Below, one piece after another: positions 1-7,898 of a DNA stretch of 64,000 bases (the stretch's first letter is position 1; every line of letters begins with the position of its first letter). The position numbers and the translations under genes are program-made. The stretch covers positions 2,049,001-2,113,000 of the forward strand of contig NZ_CP017174.1 in assembly GCF_006402735.1 (NCBI RefSeq), in the 5' to 3' direction. Origin of the DNA: Myxococcus xanthus. GTDB lineage: Bacteria > Myxococcota > Myxococcia > Myxococcales > Myxococcaceae. Under the pieces are notes generated by a model. That model made no database searches. It saw nothing but the letters and a program-made list of their open reading frames with translations, and had not been told where the DNA came from.

Positions 1-350
1 GAGCGGACGGCGTAGGCGGCTTGCTCGCCAAGCTGGCCGAGCGGGCGGGTGATCGCCGCTGCCAGCTCGTCAGGGATGACGGTCTCTTCGAGGGTTCGGC
101 GGAGCTCAGCGCTGAGCGCGCGGATCTGTTCCCGGTCGTCCGGCTTCAGGCGCGACAGCCGTTCGAGCCGTTCGTCGATCGACGGCGCATCCGCCATGAC
201 CCGCTGGAAGGCGTCCGTCGTCACGCAATAGCCAGCCGGCACGTGAATGCCTTCGAGCCGCGAAAGCGCCCCCAGATGCGCGCCCTTGCCGCCAACGACC
301 GCGACCTGCGCCTGGTCGATCTCCTGGAGACCCATCACGTAGCGGCCCAT
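1..350 (-). CDS. rph: Rifamycin-inactivating phosphotransferase, N-terminal part
   Basis: The gene runs off the left edge, so only the first 116 codons are seen. The ATG at 350-348 has an AGGGAGGTG ribosome-binding site about 7 nt upstream. The protein opens MGRYVMGLQEIDQAQVAVVG, then GGKGAHLGAL, then VPAGYCVTTDAFQRVM, and later EQAAYAVR. This matches the start of the ATP-binding (PEP synthase-like) domain of Rph enzymes. In that family the N-terminal domain binds ATP, a middle domain binds rifamycin, and a swivelling His domain transfers phosphate to the antibiotic. PEP synthase shares this fold and is the main alternative, but the opening residues look like Rph. The cytoplasmic enzyme would give intrinsic rifamycin resistance. 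The domains that would prove substrate are outside the window. Confidence 0.8.
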   Translation of the reverse strand, partial: MGRYVMGLQEIDQAQVAVVGGKGAHLGALSRLEGIHVPAGYCVTTDAFQRVMADAPSIDERLERLSRLKPDDREQIRALSAELRRTLEETVIPDELAAAITRPLGQLGEQAAYAVR

Positions 351-750
351 ACGCGCACCTCCCTCTGCGAAAGGGTGGCACTGTACTCCTGTGACCGCGG
401 AAAGAGGTGCACCGACTCTTGCGCGCTCCGGGGCCCGCATGTCGCGTCTCTCGGGCCTGTCCTTCCGTGCGTTCTGACGCACTCGTGACGCGTCGGCCGA
501 GTTTGGGATGGGTACAAATTGGGGGCAGGTCGCGGGCGGATATGCGCAAGAAGCGGATCGCGGAGTGGGCGATCAGGAGCACGAGGTGCAGCCCTTCGTC
601 TCGACCAACGGAGGCGAGGCCCTACGATGTTGCGTTCGCTCTGCGCGCGCAGGCGAGCACGTGGCGCTCGTCTCCTTCCCGCTGCGCGTTGGCGATGGTT
701 GCTTCCTCGCGAGGTTTGTTCGCGCCCCGGCGGCTCGTCGTGCGCATCGC
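351..750. other. Intergenic stretch without a supportable gene
   Basis: The 400 bp upstream of rph hold no convincing coding region; the open frames here are typical GC-rich overlaps. The only structure seen is a poorly conserved copy of the dispersed repeat around 485-515. The rph promoter must lie here, but no clear -35/-10 pair is visible. Confidence 0.5.
485..515 (+). repeat. Degenerate copy of the dispersed 3'-end repeat
   Basis: GTGACGCGTCGGCCGAGTTT followed by GGGATGGGTACA resembles the repeat core (GACGCAGCGACCGAATTTTG then GGTAGGCACA) with several substitutions. It lies about 240 bp from a much better copy at 751-826 in the same orientation. Confidence 0.4.
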
Positions 751-826
751 TCGCCGTCATGACGCGCGTCTTGATGCAGCTTTGCGCACCCCACGAGGCA
801 ACGACCGAATTTGGGGTAGGCACAGG
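751..826 (+). repeat. Dispersed 3'-end repeat, copy at 0.8 kb
   Basis: Carries CATGACGCGCGTCTTGATGC and, at its right end, GACCGAATTTGGGGTAGGCA followed by CAGG. The CATGACGCGCGT(T/C)TTGATGC part is shared almost base for base with the inverted copy at 44850-44912. The copy sits 32 bp past the stop codon of the lipoprotein gene at 858-1223. Confidence 0.8.
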
Positions 827-857
827 GACGCTCAGCGTCCCTATCCGTCTTATGCTC

Positions 858-1223
858 TCAGCGAGCGCGTACCGTGCAGGAGGTCTTGATGTAGTCCACA
901 TCGTCATAATAGGCGCATGTGAAGTACACATCTAGCTTTGAGGTCGCGGTGCAGTCCTGGCGACCGGTCTGGGCGGTGAGGTCTGTGTCCAGATTCACGC
1001 AGTCGCAGCTCTTGCAGCTCTCCTTCTTATTCAGACACACATGGCTCGTCACATCGGTCACGATGGTCGCGCAGTATTGAGTGGCGCGCTTGCAGCTTAT
1101 GTCGCCACACTCGATGGTCTCTGGGAACGAGTTGGTGTCCCCGCCCCCATCGTCCTCGTTCGAGCCACCACAGCCCACCACCAGCATGGAGAGAAGCATC
1201 AGGTACCGCGTCGTCGCCTTCAT
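858..1223 (-). CDS. Small lipoprotein with cysteine-rich mature region
   Basis: A 121-residue protein. The chosen start (1223) gives MKATTRYLMLLSMLVVGCGG, a lipoprotein signal with the lipobox cysteine at residue 18. An in-frame ATG 12 codons earlier was rejected because the start chosen here is the one used by the paralogue at 26208-26807. The mature part is Asp/Gly-rich at first and then holds about nine cysteines (for example CKSCDCVN), suggesting a disulfide-bonded periplasmic or outer-membrane protein. No known domain is recognised. The signal peptide and about 90 bp of upstream DNA match those of the 26.2 kb lipoprotein, while the mature parts do not, so the pair shares a leader and export signal only. 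Confidence 0.7.
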   Translation of the reverse strand: MKATTRYLMLLSMLVVGCGGSNEDDGGGDTNSFPETIECGDISCKRATQYCATIVTDVTSHVCLNKKESCKSCDCVNLDTDLTAQTGRQDCTATSKLDVYFTCAYYDDVDYIKTSCTVRAR

Positions 1224-1315
1224 GTCGTCCGCCCGAGGAGTTACAGGGGGCATGAACACCCCCTCCTGATGGGAAGAGACGGGCTGGGCGACACCGTTGC
1301 ATGAAATCGACCGCT
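1224..1315 (-). promoter_or_regulatory. Conserved leader shared by two lipoprotein genes
   Basis: Read on the minus strand this contains GGTCGATTTCATGCAACGGT, then CCCGTCTCTTCCCATCAG, then CTCCTCGGGCGGACGAC immediately before the ATG. The plus-strand region 26119-26207 has GGTCGATTTCACGCAACGGT, CCTGTCTCTTCCAGTCAG and CTCCTAGGAGGACGAC at the same spacing before its own ATG. Conservation of non-coding DNA up to the start codon suggests a shared promoter or regulatory 5' leader. Confidence 0.65.
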
Positions 1316-1395
1316 ACCCTCCCGGCGAGAGATGCCGGAGGGGCACACTGAGGGCACATGTGGAACCGGGGGCAGAAGAAAAGCTCAGCTTCCCA

Positions 1396-1430
1396 GGTTG
1401 TCCCAGACGGGATTCGAACCCGCAGAACCG
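1396..1430 (-). other. tRNA 3'-end-like fragment
   Basis: The minus strand reads GCGGGTTCGAATCCCGT, a consensus T-arm (stem GCGGG/CCCGT, loop TTCGAAT), followed by a 7-nt acceptor-like strand CTGGGAC and A. No matching 5' acceptor strand (GTCCCAG or a near match) was found within about 130 nt upstream, so this is not a complete tRNA. Such 3' fragments are commonly left at attachment sites of integrative elements. It lies between the lipoprotein gene and the aminoglycoside resistance gene. Confidence 0.5.
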
Positions 1431-1601
1431 AACAACCCAATCCCGAGCCAGGATCGCCTTGACCCGCGACTTTCCTCGGGATTCGGCGCTCCGCTGTCCT
1501 GCCCTGTCCTGCTTCTGCTGCCTCTTCACATCCACCTCACGAGGGGGAGGTTATTCCCCCAGAGAGGTGCCTCAAGAAATCCTGGGGCGGAGGAAGGTGG
1601 T

Positions 1602-2420
1602 TCAGCGAGCTGCCGGATTGCCGGTCTGTAATTCCAAATACATTCGTTCGATGGCCGTCCTGGCACAGTGCACGAACGCGGCGACTTCCGGGCCTCTCCT
1701 TGCCAAATCGTCCTGCGTCTCTCCAAGGTAAGACGCCCGCGCACTGCGCACGACGCCTCGATGTTCATCCGGCAGTTGTTCAATGACCCACTGGGCCGCA
1801 ACGTCCTTGGGGGCGATCCCCTCCGTCGACAGGCTGAACCAGATGCGAGCCAGCGCAAGCACCACGTTCCTTTCGTCCCCCCGCCAGTCCGCGGGTCCGT
1901 TCCATTGGAGAACGGTATCGTAGAACGCTCTCGCCAAATCGGTCCGGGGTACGGGGTCGAAGAGGTCGGTTGCTGGCGCGCCCAACAGGCAGATGCTGTG
2001 TCTCCTTGCCTTGGCCAGCAAGATTGCCAGGTCGGGGTCCACGATGGCGGGCTGGACGTGGCCTGCTTCCAGTTCTCCGCGCAACCATTCCCCGAATTGA
2101 AGTTCGCGCGACGGCGGATAGCGCCAAGGGACGACCGCATCCTGGACGACAACGGTCACTTCGAGAGGGCGGAGCGATTCACGCGTCATTGGCCATGCCG
2201 AGACCGACAGCAGCTCCATGAGCAGCGAGTGTCGAACGGCTTCGGTCAATGGGGCGCTGACGGTGACCAGCAGATCGATGTCGCTGTGTGGTTTCAGCCC
2301 TCCATCAACTGCCGAGCCGAAGAGGTGTATGGCCTGCAGCGAACTGGCGAGGTTACGGCCAATCACCGAGCAGGCGCTTGAAACCTGGTGCGTGATTTCA
2401 GCCGGTACGGATGCGTTCAT
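1602..2420 (-). CDS. aadA: AadA-family aminoglycoside (3'')-nucleotidyltransferase
   Basis: A 272-residue protein, close to the usual AadA length of about 260. The start at 2420 (MNASVPAEITHQV) aligns with AadA N-termini; the frame is open upstream but that part has no family resemblance. The nucleotidyltransferase motif is HLFGSAVDGGLKPHSDIDLL, with the GS and DxD elements that bind Mg-ATP, followed by the AadA-type C-terminal helical domain (ILLAKARRHS, TDLARAFYDT, RNVVLALARI). Family members adenylylate streptomycin and spectinomycin. No attC-like site lies downstream, so this looks like a chromosomal gene and not an integron cassette. The ribosome-binding site is weak. Confidence 0.8.
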   Translation of the reverse strand: MNASVPAEITHQVSSACSVIGRNLASSLQAIHLFGSAVDGGLKPHSDIDLLVTVSAPLTEAVRHSLLMELLSVSAWPMTRESLRPLEVTVVVQDAVVPWRYPPSRELQFGEWLRGELEAGHVQPAIVDPDLAILLAKARRHSICLLGAPATDLFDPVPRTDLARAFYDTVLQWNGPADWRGDERNVVLALARIWFSLSTEGIAPKDVAAQWVIEQLPDEHRGVVRSARASYLGETQDDLARRGPEVAAFVHCARTAIERMYLELQTGNPAAR

Positions 2421-2547
2421 GTCGGCTACCACTGGTATGGTCCTTGGCTCTACAGTTGTAGCTCGGAAGATGCCCCACGCGCTCCCTGGTTGAAAGAACA
2501 AGGAGACGAGGCTTCCCCTGTCGTCAACACTCGACGCAGGGACGCAG

Positions 2548-2670
2548 GCGCGCGACGTGCGCTTGGTCAGCTCGCGGCGGAGATGGAGGAGATAGAGGCC
2601 CGGCTGCAGCCTCACTTCCGAAGCTGGGAAGCACATGCCTCCGCCGTGGGGTACGTGAAGGCGCTGCTGG
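2548..2670 (+). pseudogene. Possible N-terminal relic of an IS701-type transposase
   Basis: One frame reads LGQLAAEMEEIEARLQPHFR, then SWEAHASAVGYVKALLG. This resembles the start of IS701/IS4-group transposases, where RLAPRF-x-R-x-E-x6-YL-x-GLL is followed by ERKNGWQLAE. The expected ERKNGWQ block is missing, so only a relic remains. It occupies the gap between aadA and the serine hydrolase gene. Confidence 0.4.
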
Positions 2671-2791
2671 GACACGGCGCCGGCAAAATCGAGTATGCGC
2701 GGGTGGGCGACTTCCTCTCCCCCACGAAATCGAATCCGCGCTCGTTCGTGTCGGTCCCCGGATACGTGAATCCGCGTGGGAGAGGGACCGC

Positions 2792-4261
2792 ATGATGCAG
2801 AGGTGGACGTACATTCGAGTCGCAGTGGGACTGGTGCTGATGCTCGGGGTCTCCCCGGCCATGGCCGCGAGCAAGAAGGAGTCGATAGACAAGCTCGCCA
2901 CCAAGTACCACGAGTTCCGGCAATTCAATGGAACGGTGCTCGTCGTGGGTGAGAAGGGCATCATCCTCAAGAAGGCCTACGGGCTGGCGAACTTCGAGTG
3001 GCAGATTCCCGCCACCCCGGATACGAAGTTCCGCATCGCCTCCATCACCAAGCAGTTCACGTCCATGGTCATCATGCAGCTGGTGGCCGAAGGCAAGGTG
3101 GGGCTGGATGACTCCCTCAGCAAGCTCCTCCCTGACTACCGCCAGGACACCGGCTCGCGCGTCACACTCACCCACCTGCTGAATCACACCTCCGGCATCC
3201 CCAGCTTCACCAACCACCCGGACTTCGTGGCGAAGGCATCTCGTAATCCCTTCCCAGCCGCCGAGCTCATCAAGCAGTTGGCCAGCGGCGACCTGGAGTT
3301 CGAGCCCGGGACGAAGTACGCCTACAACAACTCGGGCTACTACCTGCTCGGCGCCATCATCGAACGGGTGACGGGCAAGCCCTACGCACAGGTGGTCCAG
3401 GAACGAATCTTCGACCCGGTGGGGATGAAGAACTCGGGCTACGACGTCTCGGCGACGGTGCTCCCCAAGCGCGCGAGCGGCTACGTGTCCACGCCCGACG
3501 GGCTCCGCAATGCCCCCTACATCAATATGGATGCCCCCTTCGCCGCGGGTGGGTTGTACTCGACGGTGGAGGACCTGTACCTGTGGGACCGGGCGCTCCA
3601 TGGGGACACGTTGCTCCCGCCAGCGCTCAAGCAGCGGATGTTCACCCCGGGCCTGCAGGGCTATGCGTTTGGCTGGGAGGTTCAGTCCGCCAAGCTGGAT
3701 GACGGCAAGACAGAGGTCGCTCTCCAGAGCCATCGAGGCGGCGTCGAGGGGTTCTCCACCATCATCTCCCGCTCGCCGGAGACGAAGGAGGCCGTCATCA
3801 TCCTGTCCAACGTCCGTGGTTCCAACGTGCAGGGGCTGGCGTCCGGCATCTGGAGCCTCCTGCGCGGAGTCAAGCCACAGGCCCCCCGCCGGTCCATCTC
3901 AGAAGCCGTGATGACGGCGCTCGCGAAGGGCACCATCACCGAGGCCATCGCCACCTACCGCACCCTCAAGGCCCAGACGCCTGATGAATACAAGTTCAAC
4001 CCCGGAGAGCTGAACCGGCTCGGCTACCAGCTCATGAAGGAAGGCCGCCTCGCGGACGCGGTTGAGATTTTCAAGCTCAACGTGGAGATGTACCCCACGG
4101 ATGGGAATGTCCACGACAGCCTCGGTGAGGCCTACCTGGCTCGGGGGGACAAAGCGCTCGCCGCCGAGAGTTATCGCCGCTCACTGGAGTTCGACCCGAA
4201 GAACGCCGACGCTGTTCGAATTCTCAAGGAAATCGAGCAGCCCTCGGCCAAGAGTCCCTGA
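2792..4261 (+). CDS. Secreted serine hydrolase (class C beta-lactamase family) with TPR-like tail
   Basis: A 489-residue protein with an N-terminal signal peptide ending near MAASKK. The beta-lactamase/D-Ala-D-Ala-peptidase fold shows SxxK as SITK (Ser84, Lys87), the Tyr motif as YNN near residue 178, and a C-terminal HRGG box (SHRGGVEGFS). About 100 residues follow, including HDSLGEAYLARGDKALAAES and SYRRSLEFDP, a TPR-like repeat. The start has a GAGAGGG site 5-6 nt upstream. This architecture is common in bacterial 'serine hydrolase' proteins that hydrolyse small esters or peptides and need not be antibiotic resistance enzymes. It is convergent with the next gene. Confidence 0.85.
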   Translation: MMQRWTYIRVAVGLVLMLGVSPAMAASKKESIDKLATKYHEFRQFNGTVLVVGEKGIILKKAYGLANFEWQIPATPDTKFRIASITKQFTSMVIMQLVAEGKVGLDDSLSKLLPDYRQDTGSRVTLTHLLNHTSGIPSFTNHPDFVAKASRNPFPAAELIKQLASGDLEFEPGTKYAYNNSGYYLLGAIIERVTGKPYAQVVQERIFDPVGMKNSGYDVSATVLPKRASGYVSTPDGLRNAPYINMDAPFAAGGLYSTVEDLYLWDRALHGDTLLPPALKQRMFTPGLQGYAFGWEVQSAKLDDGKTEVALQSHRGGVEGFSTIISRSPETKEAVIILSNVRGSNVQGLASGIWSLLRGVKPQAPRRSISEAVMTALAKGTITEAIATYRTLKAQTPDEYKFNPGELNRLGYQLMKEGRLADAVEIFKLNVEMYPTDGNVHDSLGEAYLARGDKALAAESYRRSLEFDPKNADAVRILKEIEQPSAKSP

Positions 4262-4355
4262 AGACATACTTGCGCGGCCAGCACGCGATGGAATCGACCG
4301 AATTCTGGATAGGCAAAGGCGGGAGCGGGCGGAGCCTTCCCCTCTGTGGCCTGCT

Positions 4356-5486
4356 CTATTTGGTGCTGGCGGGCGCGACATCGCCGGCGCGCTCGGCGAA
4401 CGGACGGGCATGGCGGACGAGTGAGAGCAGCACCTTGCCCGGCTCCTCGGCCATCAGCTCGTGCGCCGACTGCTCGAACCAGACGAGCTGCTTCGACGGC
4501 GCCTTGACGCCCGCGAACCATTCGGCGGCAACCATCGCCGAGACATTGTGGTCGTGGCGTCCGAGGAACAGGATCAGCGGCGTCTTGAGCCGCTTCACAT
4601 GCGACAGGTCCGCCGTCAGGACCGCGGAAAGGAGCCTCTCGACCGAGAGCTCCTGCGCCTTCCAGACCTGGCGAACCTCCTCGTCGGTGTATTCGGGCGA
4701 CAGATTCACCGCTGCGCCCTCGAAGCTCGCATCCGGACGCCGATAGGCGGCACCCCCGAAGAAATTGAGCCAGCGGCGCTGGAGCCGGATGTCCTTCAAC
4801 GGCACCGGCTTCTTGCCAACGGCATAGGGCGCGATCGATTCGAGGTCGCGGATCGCCTCTTCGTTCTTCGTCGCGCGCGCCTGTTCCATCGTCCAGGCCC
4901 AGCCGCGCCGCTCGCTCTCCCGCGCATCGATGCCCTGGGCGGCGCCGATATAGGCGTGGAGCCATTCGGGGTGCCTCTCCGCGAGGGTGAGCCCGAGGAG
5001 GCTCCCCCAACTATGGCCGAGGACGAAGATCTTCTCCTTGCCGAAGGTTTGGCGCGCCCATTTGACGAGCTCCTCGGCATCGGCGTGCACCTGCTCGACT
5101 GTGAGCGTCGGGGCGACCATGGCCGGATCGTTCGCGACATACGTCTTGCCCGAGCCGCGCTGGTCCCACTGGATGACGGTGAAGAATTCGTCCCAGCCGT
5201 GCGCGACATACCAGCTCGTCGGCATCGCCACCCAGCCGGGGCCGCCATGGAGCACGAGCAGCACCGGATTGCGCAGGTCGCGGCTGCGGATCGAGACCCA
5301 TTGGTCGATGCCTCCGAGGCGGAGCTTCTCGGTGCGCTCCATCCCCTCGGGCGCCACGATCTTGCGGAGCTCCGCGATGATCTTGACAGCCTCGGCTCGG
5401 TCATGAGGGCCCGGCGCCTCCTGCGCCTGTGCCTGAATGCTCCCCAGAAGCAGCGCCGCCAATGCTAGCCACGATTCTTTGCGCAT
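4356..5486 (-). CDS. Secreted alpha/beta hydrolase, proline iminopeptidase-like
   Basis: A 376-residue protein with a signal peptide (MRKESWLALAALLLGS up to AQAQ). The S33 family features are HGGPG (oxyanion hole), WDQRGSGKT, the nucleophile elbow GHSWGS, and a late GRHD / SAHELMAEEPG providing Asp and His. The ATG at 5486 has GAGGGGGAG just upstream; the GTG one codon earlier is less well placed. S33 enzymes cleave N-terminal proline or hydrolyse small amides and esters. The gene is rich in GCGATCG-type words unlike its neighbours, which suggests acquisition from an alphaproteobacterium-like donor; that is an inference from composition by eye. Confidence 0.8.
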   Translation of the reverse strand: MRKESWLALAALLLGSIQAQAQEAPGPHDRAEAVKIIAELRKIVAPEGMERTEKLRLGGIDQWVSIRSRDLRNPVLLVLHGGPGWVAMPTSWYVAHGWDEFFTVIQWDQRGSGKTYVANDPAMVAPTLTVEQVHADAEELVKWARQTFGKEKIFVLGHSWGSLLGLTLAERHPEWLHAYIGAAQGIDARESERRGWAWTMEQARATKNEEAIRDLESIAPYAVGKKPVPLKDIRLQRRWLNFFGGAAYRRPDASFEGAAVNLSPEYTDEEVRQVWKAQELSVERLLSAVLTADLSHVKRLKTPLILFLGRHDHNVSAMVAAEWFAGVKAPSKQLVWFEQSAHELMAEEPGKVLLSLVRHARPFAERAGDVAPASTK

Positions 5487-5990
5487 CACTCCCCCTCGAC
5501 TCTGCTCGTGATGCCCGTGGATAGCACAGGCCCGATCACCGAGCCAATGCCCGGCCGCTCATGGACGCTCTGGCTTCGTCACCGGTGAGCGCCAAGGTAG
5601 ATGTCGCGTGAGAGGGCTCAACCAGGTGTGTCCCAGCCTGGATGGGGAACGCCGAAACCATCGCACTCTTGGCGAAGCTTCGTGCACTTGCATCTGGCGG
5701 AGTCCGCGGGAATAGACTGATTTGTCATTCCGACTGCGACGTTTGGCGTGCTGCTGGGATTCGTGGTGGTGAGTCACCGGGACATGCGAATCCTCTCCCT
5801 CGACGTAACAGAGGCCTGCCCGTCCATCGCTTTGCCCTGGAGTACGGCCAGGGGCAACATGGGCAGGAGCTGCTCTCGTGGATACGCTGAGGGATGTCGC
5901 TGCCTGTTCAGTGCAGTCGAATTGGCAATGGCGGAGGAGAATCTACCCGCGCGGGACACGCGTGAGGTCGTCGATGGGCACACCGAACCG
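5487..5990. other. Intergenic stretch without a supportable gene
   Basis: About 500 bp between the alpha/beta hydrolase gene and the repeat copy at 5991. Several short frames are open on both strands but none has a ribosome-binding site, a signal peptide or a recognisable domain. The region is less GC-rich in places (around 5690-5760), compatible with non-coding DNA. Confidence 0.4.
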
Positions 5991-6065
5991 GCGCCTCGCT
6001 CACTCACCTTGACACACTGCTCATGGTGGTCGTTGCGCGCCTATGACGCGGCGACCGAATTGGGG
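5991..6065 (+). repeat. Dispersed 3'-end repeat, copy at 6.0 kb (right end lost)
   Basis: Left end GCCTCGCTCACTCACCTTGA is present, then CTATGACGCGGCGACCGAAT. The usual TTTTGGGTAGGCACAGG right end is missing; the repeat runs directly into the relic gene end at 6066. Confidence 0.75.
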
Positions 6066-6167
6066 GCCCCACGGCTTCCATGGCCGGCCCTACCTGGGCG
6101 TGCTGATCGCATCGCCTCCCGCGCTCCAGGTGCTGCGCCAGGTCACCACCGTGAGCCCCGTGCCTGC
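6066..6167 (+). pseudogene. Relic copy of the 3' end of the following lipoprotein gene
   Basis: CCCACGGCTTCCATGGCCGG and CGCATCGCCTCCCGCGCTCC match 7604-7706, the last 35 codons of the gene at 6287-7711, at nearly every base. Translation gives PHGFHGRPYLGV versus PHGFHGRLYLGA in the intact gene. Only the tail of the upstream copy survives, so a tandem paralogue seems to have been deleted, with a repeat copy at its left border. Confidence 0.75.
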
Positions 6168-6286
6168 TCCATTCCACCGTCGACCGGGCGATGTCAGTAT
6201 GTCCTACGCGCCCAATCGTTTCCGCGATTGACGCGGCAAGGAGGCCCGAAACCAGCCTCCAGGGACTGTGGCTCAGGGAGGATGCG

Positions 6287-7711
6287 ATGCGGCGGTTTGG
6301 AATGATGCTGGGGCTCTTGTGGGGCGTGGGGTGCGCCACCGCCACGCGAGGTATCGCCACCCAGTACAATCCGGAGACGGGGCGGTACGAGACGCCCACG
6401 CACGAGGTCGTCTATCAGGTGCCCGCCGAGGACGCGATGATGACGGCCCGGTACATCCTGGAGAAGAGCCGCTATGACGTGATGGAAAAGGAGGGGGGAC
6501 TGGAGATGTACTCCTCCTTCATTCCGGACGTCATCCCCCCCGAGCGCTACTACATCCAGGGGAAACGGCTCGGGCCCCGTCAGGCACTCGTTCGAGTCTT
6601 TCGCATCAGGTACACTCAGGAGGGGGGAGGCTATACTGCGGAGGTACCCGGTCAGTCCGGCGTGCATCTCTCCGTGCCAGGTGCCTTCTCCAATATCCCT
6701 GGGCTGGAGGGCTACCGGCCGGCGCATGGCTACCGCGACCTGGGTATCGAGCAGAAGCTGCTGGAGCGGTTGGAGATGGCTCCCGCGCTGGAGTTGGTGG
6801 GCGGCAATTCCCCCGTTCCCATTCGCTCGGTGGTGATGGAGAGCTGGGGCGAGAAGGGTGGGACCACGGCCACCTCCACCGCTCCCGCGTGTGGTGTTCC
6901 CGTGGCGGGAGCCTCGTCCCTGTTCTCAGCGGGAGGCGTCCTGCTCGTGGCGGACCCCCTGGGCACGCAGGAGGTGCCGTCCGCGGCGCTGCGGATGTTG
7001 TGCGAGGCCTCGGCCCAGGAACTGCCGGTGACGCTGGCGCTGTCCATTCCCGTCTCCGAGCAGCCGCTCCTCGATAGCTACCTCGCCAGCGACGGCGATT
7101 CAGCGGCCGTTCAGGAGCTCCTCTCGGGGAGCGCCTTCTGGCGCCGGGCATACCAGGACGGGCGCAGCAGCCGCGCCATGCTGTGGCTCGTCGAGCAGGC
7201 CCGCCGCTTGCGCGTCTCCGGAAAGGACGTGGACGTGGCCGCCATCGACTCCGACAGTGCCCACGGCAATGAGCGCGAGGCGCAGATGGCCCAGCACCTG
7301 CTGAACGCCCAGTCGAAGCGCCCCCAGGCCTGGACGCTGGTGCTCACGGGCAGCGTCCACGCGCGCACCACGGAGGTGAGCTGGGATGGCGACTTCGAGC
7401 CCATGGGCTCTCGCGTGGTGCGCGCCCTGCCCTCGGTGCGTGCCCTGGATGTGGGCTTCCAGCGAGGCACCCAGTTCGCCTGCCGCTACAGCGTCTGGGA
7501 CGAGGAGTTGGAGTGCAACGTCTTCGGCATCAGCCCGACGATCGAGGCACGGCAGTCCTCCAAGCAGGCCGTTGGCCTGCAGCTCTTCACCTCCCATCAG
7601 CCCCACGGCTTCCACGGCCGGCTCTACCTGGGCGCGCTGAGCGCATCGCCTCCCGCGCTCCATGCGCCGCGCCAGGACACCACCGTCGACCCCGTGCCCG
7701 CCACGAAGTGA
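6287..7711 (+). CDS. Lipoprotein with possible Tiki/ChaN-like domain
   Basis: A 474-residue protein. The ATG at 6287 has AGGGAGGA 4-5 nt upstream and gives MRRFGMMLGLLWGVGCATAT, a lipoprotein signal with Cys at residue 16. Residues about 25-170 form a region with no recognised fold. From about residue 210 the sequence has LLVADPLGTQEVPSAALRML, a Ser-rich middle, and TLVLTGSVHARTTE near residue 380. The G(S/N)VHA block is typical of the Tiki/TraB/ChaN superfamily, members of which are haem-binding or peptidase-like proteins, but catalytic residues cannot be assigned. It is probably an outer-membrane-anchored protein of unknown role. A relic of its own 3' end precedes it. Confidence 0.7.
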   Translation: MRRFGMMLGLLWGVGCATATRGIATQYNPETGRYETPTHEVVYQVPAEDAMMTARYILEKSRYDVMEKEGGLEMYSSFIPDVIPPERYYIQGKRLGPRQALVRVFRIRYTQEGGGYTAEVPGQSGVHLSVPGAFSNIPGLEGYRPAHGYRDLGIEQKLLERLEMAPALELVGGNSPVPIRSVVMESWGEKGGTTATSTAPACGVPVAGASSLFSAGGVLLVADPLGTQEVPSAALRMLCEASAQELPVTLALSIPVSEQPLLDSYLASDGDSAAVQELLSGSAFWRRAYQDGRSSRAMLWLVEQARRLRVSGKDVDVAAIDSDSAHGNEREAQMAQHLLNAQSKRPQAWTLVLTGSVHARTTEVSWDGDFEPMGSRVVRALPSVRALDVGFQRGTQFACRYSVWDEELECNVFGISPTIEARQSSKQAVGLQLFTSHQPHGFHGRLYLGALSASPPALHAPRQDTTVDPVPATK

Positions 7712-7898
7712 CTCGCGGTCTTCCGTGAGAGGCGCCCATCCCCGAGGCTTGCCCGGGGCGACCGCCTCTTCTGGGTCGTTCTCCAACGCCACGGCCCGGA
7801 GCGTGGAGCCAAGGTGATGGAGCTGCGGGAAGTCTTCGGGCTCCACCACCGGGACGCGCGCCGAGCTGCGTAGAGTCTCGCCCCCACTCGCAACGGCC

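Noticed and set aside
1390-1500. Complete tRNA gene on the minus strand
   Set aside because: Only the T-arm and 3' acceptor strand are present; no 5' acceptor, D-arm or anticodon arm can be folded upstream.
1526-1602. attC site of an integron cassette after aadA
   Set aside because: No core-site pair or long imperfect palindrome of the attC type was found.
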